From contig NZ_CP158375.1 of NCBI RefSeq assembly GCF_041021955.1, positions 2,480,001-2,544,000 of the forward strand: DNA of 64,000 bases, written 5' to 3'. Shown one piece after another: positions 17,341 to 26,028 of the stretch. The notes below the pieces were generated by a model. That model was not told where the DNA came from, made no database searches, and saw nothing but the letters and a program-made list of their open reading frames with translations. The translations under genes were made by a program, and so were the position numbers. The first letter of the stretch is position 1. Each line of letters begins with the position of its first letter. The stretch comes from Caulobacter sp. 73W. Lineage in GTDB: Bacteria > Pseudomonadota > Alphaproteobacteria > Caulobacterales > Caulobacteraceae.

Positions 17341-18864
17341 ATGCGTAAATTGATCGCTCTCGCGCCCCTGTTCGTTCTGGCCGGCGGCCTCGCCGCCTGC
17401 GACCGCAAGGCCGAAGCCCCGCCCACCGCCGCGTCCCAGCCCGCGGCCACGCAGTTCGCCTCGATCCGGATGGAGGTGAACACCGCCTTCCTGAACGCCG
17501 AGGAGCGTCAGGTGGTGAACCTGCTGATCCAGGCCGCCGACGTCATGACCACCATCTATGCGCGCCAGTCGGCGGGCGATGGGCCGGGTCACGGCTTCTA
17601 TCCGGCCGGCATGACCAAGGCCGAGTTCGAGGCCTATCTCGCCGCCCACCCGGACCAGAGGGCCGCCCTGACCGACGGCTACACCGTGGTGAAGCGCGAG
17701 GGCGACCGGCTGACGACCGTCCCCTATTCGGTGGAGTACAAGGCCGAGCTGGAGAAGGCCGCCGCCCTGCTGGAGCAGGCGGCCGGCGTCACCACCAATT
17801 CCAGCCTCAAGAAGTTCCTGACGCTGCGCGCGACGTCCTTCCGCACCAACGACTACTTCGAGTCCGAGATGGCCTGGATGGACCTGAAGGACACCCCGAT
17901 TGAGGTCGCGATCGGCCCGTACGAGGTCTACACCGACGAGATCATGGGCGCGAAGACCGCCTTCGAGGCCTTCGTCACCCTCAAGGACCCGGCGCAAAGC
18001 TCGGCCCTCGACAAGTACAAGGCCTATCTGCCGGCCATGGAGGCCAACCTCCCGGTCCCTGACGTCTACAAGAACTTCAAGCGCGGCGGAGACTCGCCCA
18101 TCGCCGTGGCCGAGCAAGTGCGCGGCGGCGGCGATAATCTGCACGGCCCGCAGACCATCGCCTTCAACCTGCCCAATGACGAGCGGGTGCGCGAGGCCAA
18201 GGGCGCCAAGAAGGTCATCCTGTCGAACGTCCTGGGCGCCAAGTACGACCGCATCCTCGCCCCCATGGCCAGCCGTATCCTCGTGACTGACCAGGCCAGC
18301 CTGGTGACCAAAAAGTACATGACCCTGGAGACGCTGTTCCACGAGCTGGCCCACAGCCTCGGCCCAGGCTCCATCACCGTGAACGGCCGCAAGACCACCG
18401 TGAACGCCGAGCTGACCGACATCTACTCGGCCAGCGAGGAGGCCAAGGCCGACGTCATGGGCGCCTGGAACCTGCTGTTCATGATGCAGAAGAACGAGCT
18501 GCCGGCCGCCGAGAAGCGCCAGCTTCTGAACACCTACGCTGCCGGGATCTTCCGCGCCGTTCGCTTCGGGGCGGAGGAGGCCCACGGCCGTGGAGCCGCC
18601 CTGCAGTTCGGCTACATGAAGGCCAAGGGCGCCCTGGTCTGGGACGCCGCCGCCGGCCGCTTCCGGGTGGACGAGGTGAAGATGGAGACGGCGATCCGCG
18701 ACCTGACCGCCGATCTGGTTCGGCTGCAGGCCACCGGCGACCGCGGCGGCATGGCGGCCTTCTTCGACCAGCACGCCAAGCTGGACGAGAACGCCCGCAA
18801 GGTGGTCGGCGGCCTGGGCGACATTCCCGTCGACATCGCGCCAATCTATCCGGACAAGATCTGA
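17341..18864 (+). CDS. M49-like (dipeptidyl-peptidase III family) zinc lipoprotein
   Basis: Exported lipoprotein: residues 1-19 are a lipoprotein signal and LAAC places the acylated Cys20. The 507-residue body carries FHELAHSLG at 333-341, with a HExxH zinc motif, and SEEAKAD around 365-371, matching the EExRAE third-ligand motif of peptidase family M49. The canonical M49 motif is HExxGH with one more residue, so this is a divergent member, as seen in other proteobacterial homologues. It probably clips dipeptides from peptide N-termini in the periplasm. A clean GGAGA precedes the start. The SRPBCC gene follows 54 bases later. Confidence 0.82.
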   Translation: MRKLIALAPLFVLAGGLAACDRKAEAPPTAASQPAATQFASIRMEVNTAFLNAEERQVVNLLIQAADVMTTIYARQSAGDGPGHGFYPAGMTKAEFEAYLAAHPDQRAALTDGYTVVKREGDRLTTVPYSVEYKAELEKAAALLEQAAGVTTNSSLKKFLTLRATSFRTNDYFESEMAWMDLKDTPIEVAIGPYEVYTDEIMGAKTAFEAFVTLKDPAQSSALDKYKAYLPAMEANLPVPDVYKNFKRGGDSPIAVAEQVRGGGDNLHGPQTIAFNLPNDERVREAKGAKKVILSNVLGAKYDRILAPMASRILVTDQASLVTKKYMTLETLFHELAHSLGPGSITVNGRKTTVNAELTDIYSASEEAKADVMGAWNLLFMMQKNELPAAEKRQLLNTYAAGIFRAVRFGAEEAHGRGAALQFGYMKAKGALVWDAAAGRFRVDEVKMETAIRDLTADLVRLQATGDRGGMAAFFDQHAKLDENARKVVGGLGDIPVDIAPIYPDKI

Positions 18865-18918
18865 CGGGAACGGGCGAGGGCGCTGTGCGTCCTCGTCCCT
18901 CACCATCATGGGGACGCC

Positions 18919-19461
18919 ATGAAGACCGTGATCCTTGCCCTGGTCGTTTCGGCCAGCCTCGCCGCCGGCGCTCACGCCGCGGTGGTCGACGCCCAGCCGA
19001 ACGGCTTCAAGGTCGCCGCCAGCGCCCAGGTCGCCGCGCCCCGGGACAAGGTCTGGGCCGCCCTGTCCAAGCCCGGGCAGTGGTGGAACGGCGATCACAG
19101 CTGGTTCGGCGAAGCCTCGAACCTGACGTTGGACCTGAGACCGGGCGGCTGCTTCTGCGAGGTCGCGCCGCAGGACGGCGCCGTGCACATGTTGGTCAGC
19201 TATGTGAAGCCGGGCGAGGAGCTGCGCCTGTGGGGTTCGCTCGGGCCGTTCCAGACCCTGGGCGCCGGCGGCGGCATGACGATCACCCTGGAGCCGTCGG
19301 GCCAGGGCACGAAGCTGAGTTGGGCCTATACCGTGGGCGGGTACATGCCGGGCGGTCTCGACAAACTGGCCCCCGCCGTGGACGGCGTTCTGGCCGAGCA
19401 GTTCGGGCGTCTCGGGCGCTATGCGGAGACGGGATCGGCCGAGCCCGCCAAGGCGCGCTAA
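18919..19461 (+). CDS. exported SRPBCC (START-like) domain protein
   Basis: 180 residues: a Sec signal peptide (about 1-20, ending AAGAHAA) followed by a START/Bet v1-type helix-grip fold, recognised by KVWAALSKPGQWWNGDHSW, LDLRPGGCFCE and GTKLSWAYTVGGY. Such domains bind hydrophobic ligands in a central cavity. A periplasmic location is unusual for the AHSA1-like group but common in the exported subgroup. It lies downstream of the M49-like lipoprotein on the same strand, possibly in the same transcript. Confidence 0.82.
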   Translation: MKTVILALVVSASLAAGAHAAVVDAQPNGFKVAASAQVAAPRDKVWAALSKPGQWWNGDHSWFGEASNLTLDLRPGGCFCEVAPQDGAVHMLVSYVKPGEELRLWGSLGPFQTLGAGGGMTITLEPSGQGTKLSWAYTVGGYMPGGLDKLAPAVDGVLAEQFGRLGRYAETGSAEPAKAR

Positions 19462-19593
19462 ACCCTTACAAAGCAGTCACTTTCTTAAATCGAGGTCATG
19501 ACGCAGCCTTAACGGGACTTCGCCCGGGGTGCGGCCTATTCACTCAGTCACCGGCGCAGCGGCGCCGCCAACCAAGACTGAAGGAATACACAA

Positions 19594-19680
19594 ATGGCCG
19601 CCCAAGTGAACAACACCGCCCTGCTCGCCACGCTCGCCCTGGCCGTGCTTCCCCTCTTCATCTTCGTGCAAGCTCTCTAA
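19594..19680 (+). CDS. membrane micropeptide 1 (28 aa)
   Basis: A 28-codon frame with a good ribosome site (AAGGAA, 8 bases before ATG). The product is a short polar head (MAAQVNNTALLA) and a hydrophobic helix ending in FVQAL, so it should sit in the inner membrane as a single span. The next gene encodes a close copy: both share VNNTALLA, LALAVLP and FVQA. The duplication with separate ribosome sites argues strongly that both are translated. I know no named family. It is too short for routine gene calling and will usually be missing from annotations. Confidence 0.7.
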   Translation: MAAQVNNTALLATLALAVLPLFIFVQAL

Positions 19681-19711
19681 GGCTTCACGAACTCATCCAA
19701 GGAATACGACG

Positions 19712-19801
19712 ATGTTCGCATCCGTGAACAACACCGCGCTTCTCGCCAGCCTCGCCCTGGCGGTTCTGCCGATCGCCATGTTCGTGCAGGCGGCGCTGTA
19801 A
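19712..19801 (+). CDS. membrane micropeptide 2 (29 aa), tandem paralogue
   Basis: A 29-codon frame 31 bases downstream of its paralogue, with the same ribosome site context (AAGGAATACGACG before ATG against AAGGAATACACAA in the first copy). The product has MFASVNNTALLAS, then a hydrophobic helix and FVQAAL. The coding and upstream similarity shows a tandem duplication under selection for the protein sequence, because many third codon positions differ while residues are kept. A rho-independent terminator starts 11 bases after the stop. Function unknown; small membrane proteins of this size often modulate a transporter or sensor. Confidence 0.7.
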   Translation: MFASVNNTALLASLALAVLPIAMFVQAAL

Positions 19802-19811
19802 GACCCCGCCG

Positions 19812-19834
19812 AGGGGGCGACCAAGCCCCCTTTT
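19812..19834 (+). terminator. rho-independent terminator after micropeptide genes
   Basis: AGGGGGC (19812-19818) pairs with GCCCCCT (19825-19831) around a 6-base loop, followed by T residues. It closes the transcript of the two micropeptide genes before the creatininase-family gene. Confidence 0.8.
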
Positions 19835-19878
19835 CGCCCCCGCCGTTAGGGGCTACGACCGCGCCGGATACGGCTTCG

Positions 19879-20643
19879 ATGAACAAGGCGCGCGGCATGT
19901 TGCTTTCCCAGTCCACCTGGCCCGAGATCGAGGCTTTCCTGACGCGGTCCAAGTCCGTCGTCGTCCCGATCGGCTCCAACGAGCAGCACGGCCCCACCGG
20001 CCTTCTCGGCACGGACTGGATGTGTCCCGAAATCATCGCCAATGAGGCGCAGAAGACCGCCGACATCCTGGTGGCCCCGACCTTCAACATCGGCATGGCC
20101 CAGCATCACCTAGCCTTTCCTGGCACCATCTCCCTTCGGCCCAGCACCTTCATGGCCGCCATCGGCGACTGGGTGCGCTCCCTCGCCGGGCACGGCTTCG
20201 AGCGGATCTATTTCCTGAACGGCCACGGCGGCAATGTCGCCACTATCGAGGCGGCGTTTTCAGAGATCTACGCCGACTACAGCTATACCGGCCGCAACGC
20301 CGGCTTCGCCTGCAAGCTGAAGAACTGGTGGGACCTGCCCGGCGTCCACGCCCTGGCCAACCGCCAGTTCCCCACCGGCCATGGCAGCCACGCCACCCCG
20401 TCGGAGATTGCGGTCACCCAGTGGGCCTACCCCAACGCCATCAAGACCGCCGACTATGAACCGAAGATCGCTTCCACCGGGCCGATCCGCGAGGCGCTGG
20501 ATTTCCGCGCCCGCTACAAGGACGGCCGGATGGGCTCCGACCCCGCGCTCGCCACGCCGGAAAAGGGCGGCGAGCTGGTCGCCCTGTCGGCCAAGGGCCT
20601 GATCGCCGACCTAGCGGAATTCTCGGCCGAGGTCGCGCCCTAG
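19879..20643 (+). CDS. creatininase family amidohydrolase
   Basis: 254-residue metal-dependent amidohydrolase. VVVPIGSNEQHGPTGLLGTDW carries the Glu, His and Asp metal ligands typical of creatininase, and NGHGGN is the second signature; TGHGSHATPSEIA closes the site. The family includes creatininase, FAPy-nucleotide deformylases and mycofactocin MftE-type peptidases. Nothing nearby identifies the substrate. The first Met (MNKARGMLL) is adopted; a second Met seven residues in is also possible. It converges on the Rieske gene. Confidence 0.87.
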   Translation: MNKARGMLLSQSTWPEIEAFLTRSKSVVVPIGSNEQHGPTGLLGTDWMCPEIIANEAQKTADILVAPTFNIGMAQHHLAFPGTISLRPSTFMAAIGDWVRSLAGHGFERIYFLNGHGGNVATIEAAFSEIYADYSYTGRNAGFACKLKNWWDLPGVHALANRQFPTGHGSHATPSEIAVTQWAYPNAIKTADYEPKIASTGPIREALDFRARYKDGRMGSDPALATPEKGGELVALSAKGLIADLAEFSAEVAP

Positions 20644-20644
20644 C

Positions 20645-20941
20645 TCAGGCGGTGACGATCCAGCCGTCCTCGACGGTTACGGGCCAGGGCGTCAGGCTCT
20701 CGCCGGCGCAGGGACCGACGGTGCAGAGCCCGTCCTCCGGGCGAAACAGCGCCCCGTGCCCCGCGCACAGCAGGGCGTTTCCATCCCGCGTCAGATAGCG
20801 GTCCATCATCGCCAGGGGCCAGCCGGCGTGCGGGCAGGAGTCCACATAGCCGACAAGCGCCCCCGCCCGCCGGACCACGAAGCCGGCGAACATCGCCTCG
20901 TGGGTGCGGAAGCGGAAACCCTTGGCTCCCGGCTCGGCCAC
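20645..20941 (-). CDS. Rieske [2Fe-2S] ferredoxin-like protein
   Basis: Small Rieske protein with CPHAGWP and CAGHGALF as the two Cys-x-His cluster-binding loops and a following GPCAG turn. Such proteins pass electrons to oxygenases or nitrite-reductase-like enzymes. The start is uncertain: GTG 20941 gives 98 residues, but the frame continues upstream (LCALDEVAEPG) towards the stop of yciI, which suggests a longer N-terminus started from an unusual codon and translated by coupling. It is last in the run tsaD-gpsA-yciI-Rieske. Confidence 0.8.
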   Translation of the reverse strand: MAEPGAKGFRFRTHEAMFAGFVVRRAGALVGYVDSCPHAGWPLAMMDRYLTRDGNALLCAGHGALFRPEDGLCTVGPCAGESLTPWPVTVEDGWIVTA

Positions 20942-20988
20942 CTCGTCGAGGGCGCAGAGCCGGGTTCCGGCTGGCGGCTGGGCCGGGT

Positions 20989-21279
20989 TCAGGCCGGCTT
21001 CCCGATGGCCACGCGCCAGGGCAGGATCTCGGTGGTGGCGAAGAGGCCGGCCTTGGCGAAGGGATCGCCGTCGACATAGGCGCGCGCGGCGGCCAGGTCC
21101 TCGGCCTCGATCATCATCAGCGAACCGACGACGGTCTGGCCGTCCTCCGACAGCAGGGCGCCGGCGATGCGGAACACCTGCGGCAGGCTTTCCAGATATT
21201 CCAGATGCACCGGGCGGGTGCTCTGACGCAGGTCACCGGTTCCCGGCTTGTCCGTGGCGCGCAGCATGAAATAGGCCAA
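20989..21279 (-). CDS. YciI family protein
   Basis: 96-residue YCII-domain protein: MAYFMLRATDKPG, RPVHLEYLESL with the conserved His, and GSLMMIEAEDLAAARAYVDGDPFAKAGLF, the usual DP motif. The fold is a ferredoxin-like alpha/beta barrel; its enzymatic role is mostly unknown although His-Asp pairs suggest catalysis. It sits three bases after the gpsA stop, and gpsA-yciI linkage is common in alphaproteobacteria. Confidence 0.9.
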   Translation of the reverse strand: MAYFMLRATDKPGTGDLRQSTRPVHLEYLESLPQVFRIAGALLSEDGQTVVGSLMMIEAEDLAAARAYVDGDPFAKAGLFATTEILPWRVAIGKPA

Positions 21280-21282
21280 GGC

Positions 21283-22275
21283 TCAGTCCTCTTCTGATTT
21301 CAGGGGCCGCGACAGCAGCCCCTCGATGGCGGCGTCCACATCGACCCAACCCGACAGGATCGCATCGACGGCGGCGCAGATGGGGGTCTCGACGCCCAGC
21401 CTGGCGGCCAGGGCGGTGACGGCGGGGGCGGAGGCGACGCCTTCGGCCACCGACAGCTTGCCGGCCAGGGCCTCCTGCAACGTCTTGCCGCCGCCCAGGG
21501 CCAGGCCGACGCTCATATTGCGCGACTGCGGGCTGGAGCAGGTCAGGACCAGGTCGCCCAGGCCGCAAAGGCCTGCCACCGTGGTCGCTTCACCGCCCAG
21601 TGCCGTGGCCAGGCGGGTCAGTTCAGCGAAGCCGCGGGTGATGACGGCGGCGTGGGCGCTGCGGCCCAGGCCGCGCCCCTCGACGATGCCGCAGGCGATG
21701 GCCAGGACGTTCTTCACCGCGCCGCCAGCCTCGGCCCCGACCATGTCATCGGCCAGATAGGGACGGAAGGTCGGGGTGGCGATGGCCTCGGCCAGGGCGC
21801 GGCCGAGGGCCTCGTCCGGACAGGCCAGGGTCACGGCGGTCGGCAGGCCGCGCGCCACCTCGCCGGCGAAGCTGGGGCCGGACAACACGGCGGCGACCGC
21901 CTGCGGGACCGTCTCGGCCAGCACTTCTGTCATCAGCTTCAGCGAGCCCTGCTCCACCCCCTTGGAGCACAGCAGGACCGGCAGGCCCTCACGAGCGTGG
22001 GGCGCGAAGGCCGACAGGGTGGCGCGCATGTGCTGGGCCGGCGGCACAGCCAGCACCAGGTCGCAATCGGCCAGCTCGTCGAAATCGCTGGTGGCGTTGA
22101 CCGCGTCGTCCAGTTTCACGCCGGGCAGGAACAAGGCGTTCTCGTGGGCGGCGTTGATGCCGTCGACCACCTCGGCCTCGCGGGCCTGCAGCACCACGTC
22201 CAGGCCGGCGCGGGCGCAGACCTGGGCCAGGGCCGTGCCCCACGCGCCGCCGCCGATGACTTCGGCTTTCCTCAT
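21283..22275 (-). CDS. gpsA: glycerol-3-phosphate dehydrogenase [NAD(P)+]
   Basis: Reduces dihydroxyacetone phosphate to sn-glycerol 3-phosphate, the backbone for phospholipids (cytoplasm). [13 protein letters not shown] at the N-terminus is the Rossmann dinucleotide loop, CSKGVE and [12 protein letters not shown] are GpsA signatures, and [13 protein letters not shown] carries the catalytic Lys. 330 residues is the normal length. The start codon overlaps the tsaD stop by four bases (ATGA), so the two are co-translated; yciI follows. Confidence 0.95.
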   Translation of the reverse strand: MRKAEVIGGGAWGTALAQVCARAGLDVVLQAREAEVVDGINAAHENALFLPGVKLDDAVNATSDFDELADCDLVLAVPPAQHMRATLSAFAPHAREGLPVLLCSKGVEQGSLKLMTEVLAETVPQAVAAVLSGPSFAGEVARGLPTAVTLACPDEALGRALAEAIATPTFRPYLADDMVGAEAGGAVKNVLAIACGIVEGRGLGRSAHAAVITRGFAELTRLATALGGEATTVAGLCGLGDLVLTCSSPQSRNMSVGLALGGGKTLQEALAGKLSVAEGVASAPAVTALAARLGVETPICAAVDAILSGWVDVDAAIEGLLSRPLKSEED

Positions 22276-23363
22276 GCTTTCGCGCCTTTTCTTCCGAAGA
22301 CGTGGGTTGGGTTGGCAGCCGCCGCCGCCGCATCCAGCGGCCAGCGCGGGCGGGCGGGGGCGTCCATGCCGTCCTCAACGCCGAGAGCCAGCCTTTCGGC
22401 GCCGGCCAGGGCGATCATGGCGGCGTTGTCGGTGCAATAGGCCAGGGGCGGGGCGTCGAAGCTGAAGCCGTGCTTGTCCGCCGCCGCCTTCAGCGCCGCG
22501 CGCACGGCGCCGTTGGCCGCGACCCCGCCGGCGACCACGAAGCGCAGGATCTCGCCGGCATGGCGTTCCTTATAGTCGGCCATGGCCCGGTCGGTGCGTT
22601 CCGACAGTTGGCGGGCGATGGCGACCTGAACGGCGGCGGCCAGGTCGGCGCGCTCCTGCTCGTTGGTCACCGTGTCGGCCAGGCGCGCGGCGGCCGTCTT
22701 CAGGCCCGAGAACGAGAAGTCGAAACCCGCACGTCCCAGCAAGGCGCGGGGCAGGGTGTAGCGGCTGGCGTCTCCCGAAGCCGCCAGCTTCTCCAGCGCC
22801 GGCCCGCCGGGATAGGGCAGGCCCATGCTTTTCGCGATCTTGTCGAAGGCCTCGCCCGCCGCGTCGTCGATGGTCGTGCCCAGGCGGGTGCAAGCCCCGA
22901 CCCCGGCCACTTCCAGCAACTGGCAATGCCCGCCGCTGACCAGCAGCAGCAGGAAGGGGTAGGCGACCTCGGCCCCCAGCCGGGCGGACACCGCGTGCCC
23001 CTCCAGGTGGTTCACCGCCGACAGGGGCAGGCCGCGGGCCAGAGCCACCGCCTTGCCGAACGCCAGGCCCACCATCACCCCGCCCACCAGGCCGGGGCCC
23101 GCCGTGGCGGCCACGCCGTCCAGATCCTCGAAGGACAGGCCCGAGGCGCGCATGGCCTCGGCGGCGATGGCGTCGATGCTCTCCACATGCGCGCGGGCGG
23201 CGATCTCGGGCACCACGCCGCCGAACGGCGCGTGTTTCTCGAACTGGGTGCCGATGATCGACGACAGCACTTCCACGCGCCCGTCGGCGTCGCGGCGCAC
23301 GACCGCGGCGGCGGTCTCGTCGCACGAAGTCTCCAGGCCGAGAATGGTTAGGCTGGCGGTCAT
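22272..23363 (-). CDS. tsaD: tRNA N6-adenosine threonylcarbamoyltransferase
   Basis: Transfers threonylcarbamoyl from TC-AMP to A37 of ANN-decoding tRNAs, with TsaB and TsaE as partners. [14 protein letters not shown] opens the ASKHA fold, and HLEGH at 119-123 gives the metal-binding histidines. The C-terminal [12 protein letters not shown] is the second nucleotide signature. The start is MTASLTILG at 23363; a much longer upstream frame is antisense to hemC. 363 residues fits. Divergent from hemC with 81 bases between, which should hold both promoters. Confidence 0.95.
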   Translation of the reverse strand: MTASLTILGLETSCDETAAAVVRRDADGRVEVLSSIIGTQFEKHAPFGGVVPEIAARAHVESIDAIAAEAMRASGLSFEDLDGVAATAGPGLVGGVMVGLAFGKAVALARGLPLSAVNHLEGHAVSARLGAEVAYPFLLLLVSGGHCQLLEVAGVGACTRLGTTIDDAAGEAFDKIAKSMGLPYPGGPALEKLAASGDASRYTLPRALLGRAGFDFSFSGLKTAAARLADTVTNEQERADLAAAVQVAIARQLSERTDRAMADYKERHAGEILRFVVAGGVAANGAVRAALKAAADKHGFSFDAPPLAYCTDNAAMIALAGAERLALGVEDGMDAPARPRWPLDAAAAAANPTHVFGRKGAKA

Positions 23364-23444
23364 CGGTTGCCGGGGAACCGGCGCTCCTGTAGCAGCGGCG
23401 TCATGGTCGCCTTCATATAGGCGTTTCGAGGTAGCTTCGTCCGC

Positions 23445-24407
23445 ATGGTCCGGCAACAGCCTTCCGTCGTCCGCATCGGCGCCCGTGGCTCCAAGCTTTC
23501 GCTCGCCCAGACCCGCACGATGCAACTGCGCATCGCCGCCGCCCTCGGCGCGCCGCCCGAGGCGGCCGACGAAGTGGCCCCGATCACGGTCATCACCACC
23601 ACGGGCGACCGGGTGCAGGACCGCCGCCTGCTGGAGATTGGCGGCAAGGCGCTGTTCACCAAGGAGATCGAGGAAGCCCTCCTCGACGGCCGCATCGACT
23701 GCGCCGTCCACTCGATGAAGGACGTGCCGGCTGAACTGCCGCCGGGCCTGGTGGTCGCCGCCGTTCCGCAGCGCGAGGACGTCCGCGACGCCTTCTGCAG
23801 CAAGATCGCCGCACGCCTCGAAGACCTGCCGCAGGGCGCCGTGCTCGGCACCGCCAGCCTGCGTCGCCAGGCGCAAAGCCTGAACCGCCGGCCCGATCTG
23901 AAGATCGTCATGCTGCGCGGCAATGTCGACACCCGCCTGGCCAAGCTGGAGGCCGGCGAGGCCGACGCCATCCTGCTGGCCCAGTCCGGCCTGAACCGCC
24001 TGGGCCTGGGCGGCGTGCCCGCCAGCCAGATCGACCCGTTCGAGGCCCCGGTGGCCCCGGGCCAGGGCGCCCTGGCCATCCAGACCCGCACCGAGGACTT
24101 CCATGCCCCCTGGCTGGCGGCGCTGCGCTGCGCGGAAACGGCCCTGGCCGTGGCCGCCGAGCGCGGAGCCCTGTTCGCCCTTGAGGGCTCCTGCCGCACC
24201 GCCGTCGGCGCATACGCCCGCATCGACGCCCAGCGTCTGGATCTGGTGGTCGAGGCGCTCACGCCCGACGGCAGCCGCCGTTTCCGGCGTGAAGGGGCCG
24301 TCGTCCTGCCCGCCGAGGGTGGCGAGCGCGCCGCCGTCGAGCTGGGCCTGGAGCTCGGCGCCGCCGTCCGGGCGGAGGGCGGCGACGCCCTGATCTGGAC
24401 CATCTGA
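23445..24407 (+). CDS. hemC: porphobilinogen deaminase (hydroxymethylbilane synthase)
   Basis: Joins four porphobilinogens into hydroxymethylbilane in heme synthesis. [20 protein letters not shown] with the catalytic Asp93, [10 protein letters not shown] and [13 protein letters not shown] with the dipyrromethane-cofactor Cys250 are all present. 320 residues. First gene of hemC-hemD-mic60-hemY; hemD starts two bases after the stop. Confidence 0.96.
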   Translation: MVRQQPSVVRIGARGSKLSLAQTRTMQLRIAAALGAPPEAADEVAPITVITTTGDRVQDRRLLEIGGKALFTKEIEEALLDGRIDCAVHSMKDVPAELPPGLVVAAVPQREDVRDAFCSKIAARLEDLPQGAVLGTASLRRQAQSLNRRPDLKIVMLRGNVDTRLAKLEAGEADAILLAQSGLNRLGLGGVPASQIDPFEAPVAPGQGALAIQTRTEDFHAPWLAALRCAETALAVAAERGALFALEGSCRTAVGAYARIDAQRLDLVVEALTPDGSRRFRREGAVVLPAEGGERAAVELGLELGAAVRAEGGDALIWTI

Positions 24408-24409
24408 TC

Positions 24410-25123
24410 GTGGGCGCGGGGCGCAGCATCTGGATCACCCGGGCTCAGCCGGGCGCAGACGCCACCGCCGCCCGCCTTCGAGGCCTGGGTCATAAACCCA
24501 TCATCCGCCCGCTGCTGTCGGTGCGGGACCTTACCCCCGACATCGACCTCGACGGTGTCGGGGCTCTGGCGTTCAGCAGCGCCAACGGCGTCCGCGCTTT
24601 CGCCGCCCTGTCGGCTGAGCGGTCCCTGCGCGCCTTCGCGGTCGGCGCCGCCACGGCCGAGGCCGCCAAGGCCGCCGGCTTCAGTCGGGTGCTGTCCGCC
24701 GACGGCGACGTCGAGGCGCTGGCCGGCGCCATCGCCGCCCGGGGGCGTGAGATCGGCGGCGACGTCCTGCACGCCGCCTCCGCCCAGCCGGCTGGCGATC
24801 TGGTCGGCGCCCTCGGCGCGGCCGGCGTCTGCGCCCGGGCCGTCGCGGTCTATGAGACGGTGGTGGAGAAGCCCGAGAAGGCCTTCCTGGACGGCTTGGG
24901 CGATATCGATCTGGCCCTCGTCCATTCGCCCCGCGCCGCCAAGGCCCTGGCCCTGATCCTCAGCCGGCGGCCCGCGCCGCGTCTTCGCGCCCTGTGCATC
25001 TCCCGCGCCGCCGCCGCGCCGCTCAAGGCGCCACAGGCCAAGGGCAAACTGGGCGGCGTCGCTTTTGCCCCGTTCCCCATCGAGACCGCCCTGCTTAATC
25101 TTATAGACAGGCAACTGGATTAG
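24410..25123 (+). CDS. hemD: uroporphyrinogen-III synthase
   Basis: Cyclises hydroxymethylbilane to uroporphyrinogen III with inversion of ring D. The sequence is weakly conserved, as always in this family, but [21 protein letters not shown] at the start, [14 protein letters not shown] and [14 protein letters not shown] are recognisable. GTG start at 24410, two bases after hemC. 237 residues. Order hemC-hemD supports the call. Confidence 0.9.
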   Translation: MGAGRSIWITRAQPGADATAARLRGLGHKPIIRPLLSVRDLTPDIDLDGVGALAFSSANGVRAFAALSAERSLRAFAVGAATAEAAKAAGFSRVLSADGDVEALAGAIAARGREIGGDVLHAASAQPAGDLVGALGAAGVCARAVAVYETVVEKPEKAFLDGLGDIDLALVHSPRAAKALALILSRRPAPRLRALCISRAAAAPLKAPQAKGKLGGVAFAPFPIETALLNLIDRQLD

Positions 25124-25155
25124 GCTGGTCGCCTCACAACTGCTGCGGCCCCGTC

Positions 25156-26028
25156 ATGACGCTTGCGCCCGACCCGACCGAGATCACCCCGCCCAAGGAT
25201 CCGACGATCTATGCGCGTCCGCGCCTTATGGGGCCGGGCTTTTGGGTGGCCATCGCGTTTGGCGTGCTGTGCATCGCCGGCGGGTACGCCCTGGCCAAGT
25301 TCGGACCGAAGCTGACCGGTCCAGGCGCCGAAAGCGAATCACCCGCCTCGTCCGAGACGCCCACCGCCGAATTGCCCAGCCGGTATCCGGCGGTCTCCGC
25401 CGATCCGCTTCCCGCGCCGGCCCCGACCCCGACCCCGACCGCTGATCCAGCCCTGGAAGGCCGCGTCTCCGACTTGGAGGCCGGCCAGACCCGCCTGACC
25501 GAGGCCGCCGGCGCCGCCCTGGCCGTGGCCGCCCTGTCCGAAGCCGCCCAGAGCTCACGCCCCTTCGACCGCGAACTGTCGCAGGTCCAGGCTGTGCTGC
25601 CCGCCTCCACCGACGTCCGCGCCCTGCGCCGTCTGGCCGAGACCGGCGCCCCGACCCGCGCCGCCCTGGCCGAGGAGCTGGAGGACGCCGCCTCGCGCGC
25701 CTCCGTCGCCGCTCGCGATCCAGGGGAGGGGGCCGGCCTGTGGGCCCGCGCCTCGCACGCCCTGGCCGCCATCGTCACCGTCCGCTACGTCGGCTCGACC
25801 AGGGGGACCAGCCCCGACGCCATGCTCGCCCGCGCCCAGCGCCTGATGGACGAGGGCGACATCGAGGGCGCGTTGCAGGTGGTGGATCGCCTGCCCGAAC
25901 GCGTGCGCGTCACCCTGACCGACTGGCGCCTGCGCGCCGAGCGCCGGGCCGAGGTGGACCGTCGCATCGCCATCATCCGCGTCGAGGCCCTGGCCGATCT
26001 GGCCCAGACACGCAGGGCCTCGCGATGA
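25156..26028 (+). CDS. alphaproteobacterial Mic60 (mitofilin-like) membrane protein
   Basis: One transmembrane helix (about residues 28-47: FWVAIAFGVLCIAGGYALA) follows a short cytoplasmic N-terminus; then a Pro/Thr-rich linker, a helical segment (ALEGRVSDLEAGQTRLTEAAG) and a C-terminal mitofilin-type domain (residues 130-290). The position between hemD and hemY is where alphaproteobacterial Mic60 genes are found. Those proteins bend membranes and are the bacterial relatives of the mitochondrial MICOS subunit. Its stop overlaps the hemY start (ATGA). Confidence 0.75.
   Translation: MTLAPDPTEITPPKDPTIYARPRLMGPGFWVAIAFGVLCIAGGYALAKFGPKLTGPGAESESPASSETPTAELPSRYPAVSADPLPAPAPTPTPTADPALEGRVSDLEAGQTRLTEAAGAALAVAALSEAAQSSRPFDRELSQVQAVLPASTDVRALRRLAETGAPTRAALAEELEDAASRASVAARDPGEGAGLWARASHALAAIVTVRYVGSTRGTSPDAMLARAQRLMDEGDIEGALQVVDRLPERVRVTLTDWRLRAERRAEVDRRIAIIRVEALADLAQTRRASR

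Noticed and set aside
17323..19188. 621-codon open frame on the minus strand
   Set aside because: Antisense to the M49-like and SRPBCC genes, which have signal peptides, motifs and ribosome sites.
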